Part shown: piece after piece, positions 4,607 to 7,728 of the stretch
Numbering within the stretch: position 1 is the stretch's first letter
Layout: each line of letters opens with the position of its first letter
Made by a program: the position numbers and the translations under genes
Notes under the pieces: model-generated
What the model saw: only the letters and a program-made list of their open reading frames with translations
What the model was told of the DNA's origin: nothing
Database searches by the model: none
Origin: Gemmatimonadota bacterium
GTDB lineage: Bacteria; Gemmatimonadota; Gemmatimonadetes; Longimicrobiales; Longimicrobiaceae
NCBI GenBank assembly: GCA_019348475.1
Contig: JAHWJJ010000210.1
Location: 1 to 7,728 of the forward strand
DNA length: 7,728 bases
Direction of reading: 5' to 3'

Positions 4607-7573
4607 ATGAATCGTCTCCCCTTGCGCGGCCCCGGTGCCGCGGCGCTGGCGTTCGTCCTTTCCGCCTGCGCGACGGACCAGCTGACCGACGCCGCCGGCC
4701 GCGGCGCCAGCCTGGAGCTGCAGGCGGCGTCCGGGCCGTCGCTGGTGATCAACGAGATCATGCCCAACCCCGCCGCCGTGTCGGACGACGTGGGGGAGTG
4801 GTTCGAGGTGTACAACGCGGGCACCGCGGCGGTGGACCTGCTGAACTACGCGATCGCGTCCAACAACGACGCGGTGCACGTCATCAACCAGAGCGTGGTG
4901 GTCCCCGCCGGCGGCTACGCGGTGCTCGCCCGCAGCGGCGACCCGGCGGTGAACGGGGGCGTGGCGGCGAACTACTCGTACGCGCACCAGACGTTCAACC
5001 TGAACAACAGCGCCACCGACTGGCTGGCCCTGCGCGACCCGTCCGGCGCTTCGGTGGATTCCGTGTCGTGGGGCACCACCTCGCCCCCCAACGGCGCGTC
5101 GCGCGGCGTGGTGGACGCGCTGGCCGACAACCTGGTGATGAGCGGGCCCAACTGGTCCACCCAGACCACCGTCTACGGCCTGGGCGACAGGGGCACGCCC
5201 GGCGCCGCGAACGACGGCGCGGCCACCCCCCCGCCGCCCCCGCCCCCGCCGGCGCCCGGCACCGGCGTCCTGGTGATCAACGAGATCCTGGCGGACCCGC
5301 GCGCGGTGGCGGACGCCGCCGGCGAGTGGTTCGAGGTGCACAACGCCGGCACGGCCGCGGTGGACCTGCAGGGGTGGACCATCGCGTCGCTGAACGACGC
5401 GCCGCACGTGGTCTCCGCCAGCGTGGTGGTCCCCGCCGGCGGCTTCGCCGTGCTGGGGCGCAACGGCGACGCGGCGACCAACGGCGGCGTGACGGTGAGC
5501 TACGTCTACGCCGGCGCGACGACCGTGAACCTGGGCAACGGCACCGACTGGCTGGCGCTGCGCGACGCGGCGGGCGCGTCGGTGGATTCCGTGGTGTGGA
5601 CCAGCACCGTGGCGGGCACCTCGCGCGCGCTGATCGACCCGGCCAGCGACAACCTGAACGTGAACGGCGCCGCCTGGACCAACAGCGAGGCGCTCTTCGG
5701 CGCGGGCGACCGGGGGACGCCGGGCGCGGCCAACGCCTCCGGCGGCGGCGGAGGAGGCGGCGGGGAGGCGGGGGTGGTGGCGTCGGTGACCGTCAGCATC
5801 AACTCGCCGCGGCAGATCCCCGTGGGCTACACCAAGCCGGCGTTCGCCAACGCGCGCGACGGCGCCAACCAGACGGTCACCGGCGTCGCCTACACCTGGA
5901 CCAGCTCCGCCCCGTCCATCGCGGCGGTGGATTCCATGGGGTACATCCAGGGGCGGGGCGTGGGGACGGCCACGATTACGGCCACGGCGCCCAACGGCGT
6001 CTCGGGCTCGGCGCAGATCGGCATCCTGGAGGCGGACGTCCCCACCACCGCCGTCTACCGCAGCCACGTGGAGTTCGGCACGCCCGCGGCGCCGGGGGTG
6101 CTGGTGAGCAAGCGCGAGTTCGTGTCATCGTACAGCGAGACCCGCGGCGGGCCCAACTGGGTCTCGTGGAACCTGAACGCCACGCACTTCGGCCCGGCCG
6201 CCCGCTGCGACTGCTTTACGGCCGACCAGACGCTGCCGGCGGGGACCACGCCCGTCGTGGACTTCAACTACCGCAACGGCGGGTACGACCGCGGCCACAT
6301 GGTGCAGTCGGAAAGCCGCACGGCCACGTACCAGGAGAACGCGGCCACCTTCCTGCTCACCAACATCCTTCCCCAGGCCGGCGAGAACAACCAGGGCCCG
6401 TGGGTGCAGTTCGAGAACTACCTGAACGACCTGGCCCGGCAGCAGGGCAAGGAGATCTACGTGGTCGCGGGCGGCGAGTACTCCGCCAACCCCGCAACGC
6501 TGAAGAACGAGGGGCGGGTGCAGGTGCCGGAGTGGACCTGGAAGGTGGCGGTGGTGATGGACGGGGGCCAGGGCCTCGCCCAGGTGCACGGCCACGGCGA
6601 CCTGCGCGTGCTGGCCGTCCGCATGCCCAACGACACCGCGGCGGCGCGCGGCATCCGCAACCACCCGTGGCAGACGTACCAGACCACGGTGGACCACATC
6701 GAGGCGCGCACGGGCTACGACCTGCTGAGCGCGCTCCCCAACGCGGTGGAGCGCATCGTGGAGTCCGGCACCCGCGCGCCGGTGGCGGCCACGGACGGGC
6801 CGTACGTGGGGATCGAGGGCTCGCCGGTCACGCTGGACGCGTCCGGCAGCAGCGACCCGGACGGCGACGCGCTGTCATTCGCGTGGAGCTTCGGCGACGG
6901 CGCCACGGGCACCGGCGCCCGTCCCGCGCACACCTGGGCCGACAACGGCACCTACGCCGTGCGCGTGATCGTCAGCGACCCGTACGGCGCGGCCGACACG
7001 GCCACCACCACGGTGACGGTGATGAACGTGGCGCCGCAGGTGGCGGCGTTCGCGGGCGGGCAGCTGCTGCAGGGCGAGACGTACGCGGCCGCGGGCTCGT
7101 TCGCCGACCCCGGCGCCGACAGCTGGACGGCCACGGTGGACTACGGCGACGGGAGCGGCGCCCGGCCGCTGGCGCTGGCCGGCACCGGCTTCGCGCTCTC
7201 GCACCGCTACGCGGCGGCGGGGACGTTCACCGTCACCGTGCGGGTGACGGACGACGACGGCGCGGCGGGGGTGCGGACGGCGACCGTGGTGGTGCAGTCG
7301 CCGGCCCAAGCGGTGGAGGCGCTGGCGGGCGACGTGGACGGGCTGGCGGCGGACGGCGCCATCGCGCGCGGCGCGGCGGTCTCGCTCAACGCCAAGCTGC
7401 GCGCGGCCGGGGCCTCGCTGGCGCGCGGAGATCGCGCCACGGCGGTGAACCAGCTGGAGGCGTTCGTCCACGAGGTGCGGGCGATGGCGGACTCCGGGCG
7501 GATTCCGGCGGCGGACGCGGCCGCGCTCACGGCGGCCGCGCGGCGCATCGCAGCCAGCGTGCAGAGCCTCTGA
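4607..7573 (+). CDS. Surface lipoprotein nuclease: lamin-tail x2, Big-like, NucA-type endonuclease, PKD x2, FIMAH-like
   Basis: A 988-residue exported endonuclease expected to cut DNA and RNA without sequence preference using one Mg2+. Order: signal peptide with lipobox LSAC (C21); lamin-tail domain 1 (about 46-202); octaproline linker (208-215); lamin-tail domain 2 (222-376); octaglycine linker (379-386); Big-like domain (about 390-474); NucA/NUC1 domain (about 481-722); PKD 1 (724-806, WSFGDG at 760-765); PKD 2 (809-899, DYGDG at 845-849); FIMAH-like helices (about 901-988). In the nuclease, D561-R562-G563-H564 holds the general base H564; N595 is the expected metal ligand and E603 the conserved Glu, spaced as in Anabaena NucA. 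R533 aligns with NucA Arg93. The Arg usually four residues after the Glu is N607 here. ATG 4607 puts the lipobox correctly; there is no Shine-Dalgarno site and a TTG at 4532 was rejected. Likely role: degrading external nucleic acid for nutrients or matrix turnover. Confidence 0.93.
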   Translation: MNRLPLRGPGAAALAFVLSACATDQLTDAAGRGASLELQAASGPSLVINEIMPNPAAVSDDVGEWFEVYNAGTAAVDLLNYAIASNNDAVHVINQSVVVPAGGYAVLARSGDPAVNGGVAANYSYAHQTFNLNNSATDWLALRDPSGASVDSVSWGTTSPPNGASRGVVDALADNLVMSGPNWSTQTTVYGLGDRGTPGAANDGAATPPPPPPPPAPGTGVLVINEILADPRAVADAAGEWFEVHNAGTAAVDLQGWTIASLNDAPHVVSASVVVPAGGFAVLGRNGDAATNGGVTVSYVYAGATTVNLGNGTDWLALRDAAGASVDSVVWTSTVAGTSRALIDPASDNLNVNGAAWTNSEALFGAGDRGTPGAANASGGGGGGGGEAGVVASVTVSINSPRQIPVGYTKPAFANARDGANQTVTGVAYTWTSSAPSIAAVDSMGYIQGRGVGTATITATAPNGVSGSAQIGILEADVPTTAVYRSHVEFGTPAAPGVLVSKREFVSSYSETRGGPNWVSWNLNATHFGPAARCDCFTADQTLPAGTTPVVDFNYRNGGYDRGHMVQSESRTATYQENAATFLLTNILPQAGENNQGPWVQFENYLNDLARQQGKEIYVVAGGEYSANPATLKNEGRVQVPEWTWKVAVVMDGGQGLAQVHGHGDLRVLAVRMPNDTAAARGIRNHPWQTYQTTVDHIEARTGYDLLSALPNAVERIVESGTRAPVAATDGPYVGIEGSPVTLDASGSSDPDGDALSFAWSFGDGATGTGARPAHTWADNGTYAVRVIVSDPYGAADTATTTVTVMNVAPQVAAFAGGQLLQGETYAAAGSFADPGADSWTATVDYGDGSGARPLALAGTGFALSHRYAAAGTFTVTVRVTDDDGAAGVRTATVVVQSPAQAVEALAGDVDGLAADGAIARGAAVSLNAKLRAAGASLARGDRATAVNQLEAFVHEVRAMADSGRIPAADAAALTAAARRIAASVQSL
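4742..5734 (+). repeat. Tandem duplication of the lamin-tail domain coding region
   Basis: The copies are 4742-5212 and 5270-5734. For the first 330 bp they keep an exact 528-bp offset without indels: 18 nt are identical at 4742/5270 and 25 nt at 4892/5420, and the ACCGACTGGCTGG and TCGGTGGATTCCGTG blocks keep the same offset. Both protein copies end in GDRGTPGAAN. The GCC/CCC-rich stretch 5228-5251 codes for eight prolines between them, and 5741-5764 codes for eight glycines after the second. Confidence 0.85.
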
Positions 7574-7599
7574 TCCGCGGCGCGGACGCGGGGAAAAGG

Positions 7600-7642
7600 A
7601 CGGGGCCGCATCCACACGGACGCGGCCCCGTTCGCTTTGTTC
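7600..7642 (+). terminator. Terminator of the nuclease gene
   Basis: A perfect 10-bp stem ACGGGGCCGC/GCGGCCCCGT (7600-7609 with 7622-7631) has a further 3-bp inner stem TCC/GGA around an ACAC loop. It is followed by TCGCTTTGTTC, a modest U-rich tail, and preceded by AAAA (7594-7597). It starts 27 bp after the nuclease stop codon. This is the best intrinsic terminator in the window. Confidence 0.8.
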
Positions 7643-7687
7643 ACGCTGTCCAACATTGGCGCGTTTTGACGACGCGGAACGCGCCTC

Positions 7688-7716
7688 TTGTTAAGCCGGG
7701 TCCGGGGCCGTAGACT
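7688..7716 (+). promoter_or_regulatory. Probable promoter for a gene beyond the window
   Basis: TTGTTA (7688-7693), a 17-bp spacer and TAGACT (7711-7716) form a good sigma-70-type promoter reading rightward. It lies just after the nuclease terminator. The start point would be near 7723. The gene served lies outside the window. Confidence 0.55.
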
Positions 7717-7728
7717 GGAGAGTGTAAC

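Noticed and set aside
4229..6067. 612-codon open frame on the minus strand
   Set aside because: Antisense to the inhibitor and nuclease; His/Arg/Val-rich low-complexity translation and no start or motif support.
4798..7713. 971-codon open frame on the plus strand
   Set aside because: It is the +1 shadow of the nuclease gene, extremely Arg/Gly-rich, and runs past the nuclease terminator.

Overview
The window is a very GC-rich bacterial chromosome segment with long antisense and out-of-frame shadow ORFs, several exported lipoproteins, and -35/-10 promoters with 17-bp spacers. The mix of Gly/Ala-rich lipoproteins, Big-like and FIMAH-like domains and a NuiA-type inhibitor suggests an environmental Gemmatimonadota (Longimicrobium-like) bacterium. 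That assignment is an inference from style, not from a marker gene.

Left part, all on the minus strand. From right to left in transcription order there is a secreted lipoprotein of unknown function (2858-3640), a DUF4037-like nucleotidyltransferase (1778-2638), a PQQ/BamB-like beta-propeller lipoprotein (499-1647) and the N-terminal 92 codons of dihydrolipoyl dehydrogenase (1-277, TTG start, cut by the window edge). The gaps of 219, 130 and 221 bp do not suggest one tight operon. The lpdA gene has its own good promoter at 366-394.

Right part, plus strand. Across a 377-bp divergent intergenic region with several small hairpins lies a 139-residue cytoplasmic protein of the nuclease A inhibitor (NuiA) family (4018-4437). 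It is followed, 169 bp later, by a 988-residue lipoprotein nuclease (4607-7573). This nuclease has the order lipobox, two tandem lamin-tail domains, a Big-like domain, a NucA-type DNA/RNA non-specific endonuclease domain (DRGH motif), two PKD domains and a C-terminal FIMAH-like helical domain. A promoter sits in the gap between the two genes. A strong hairpin terminator follows the nuclease, and a good promoter pointing out of the window lies at 7688-7716.

The main result is this linked nuclease-inhibitor pair. The residues remembered as making the Anabaena NucA-NuiA contact (inhibitor Glu in SES and C-terminal Thr; nuclease Arg, Asn and Glu at conserved spacing) are present in both partners. 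The simplest model is a surface-anchored nuclease for degrading external nucleic acid, with a cytoplasmic immunity protein that blocks any copy folding before export.
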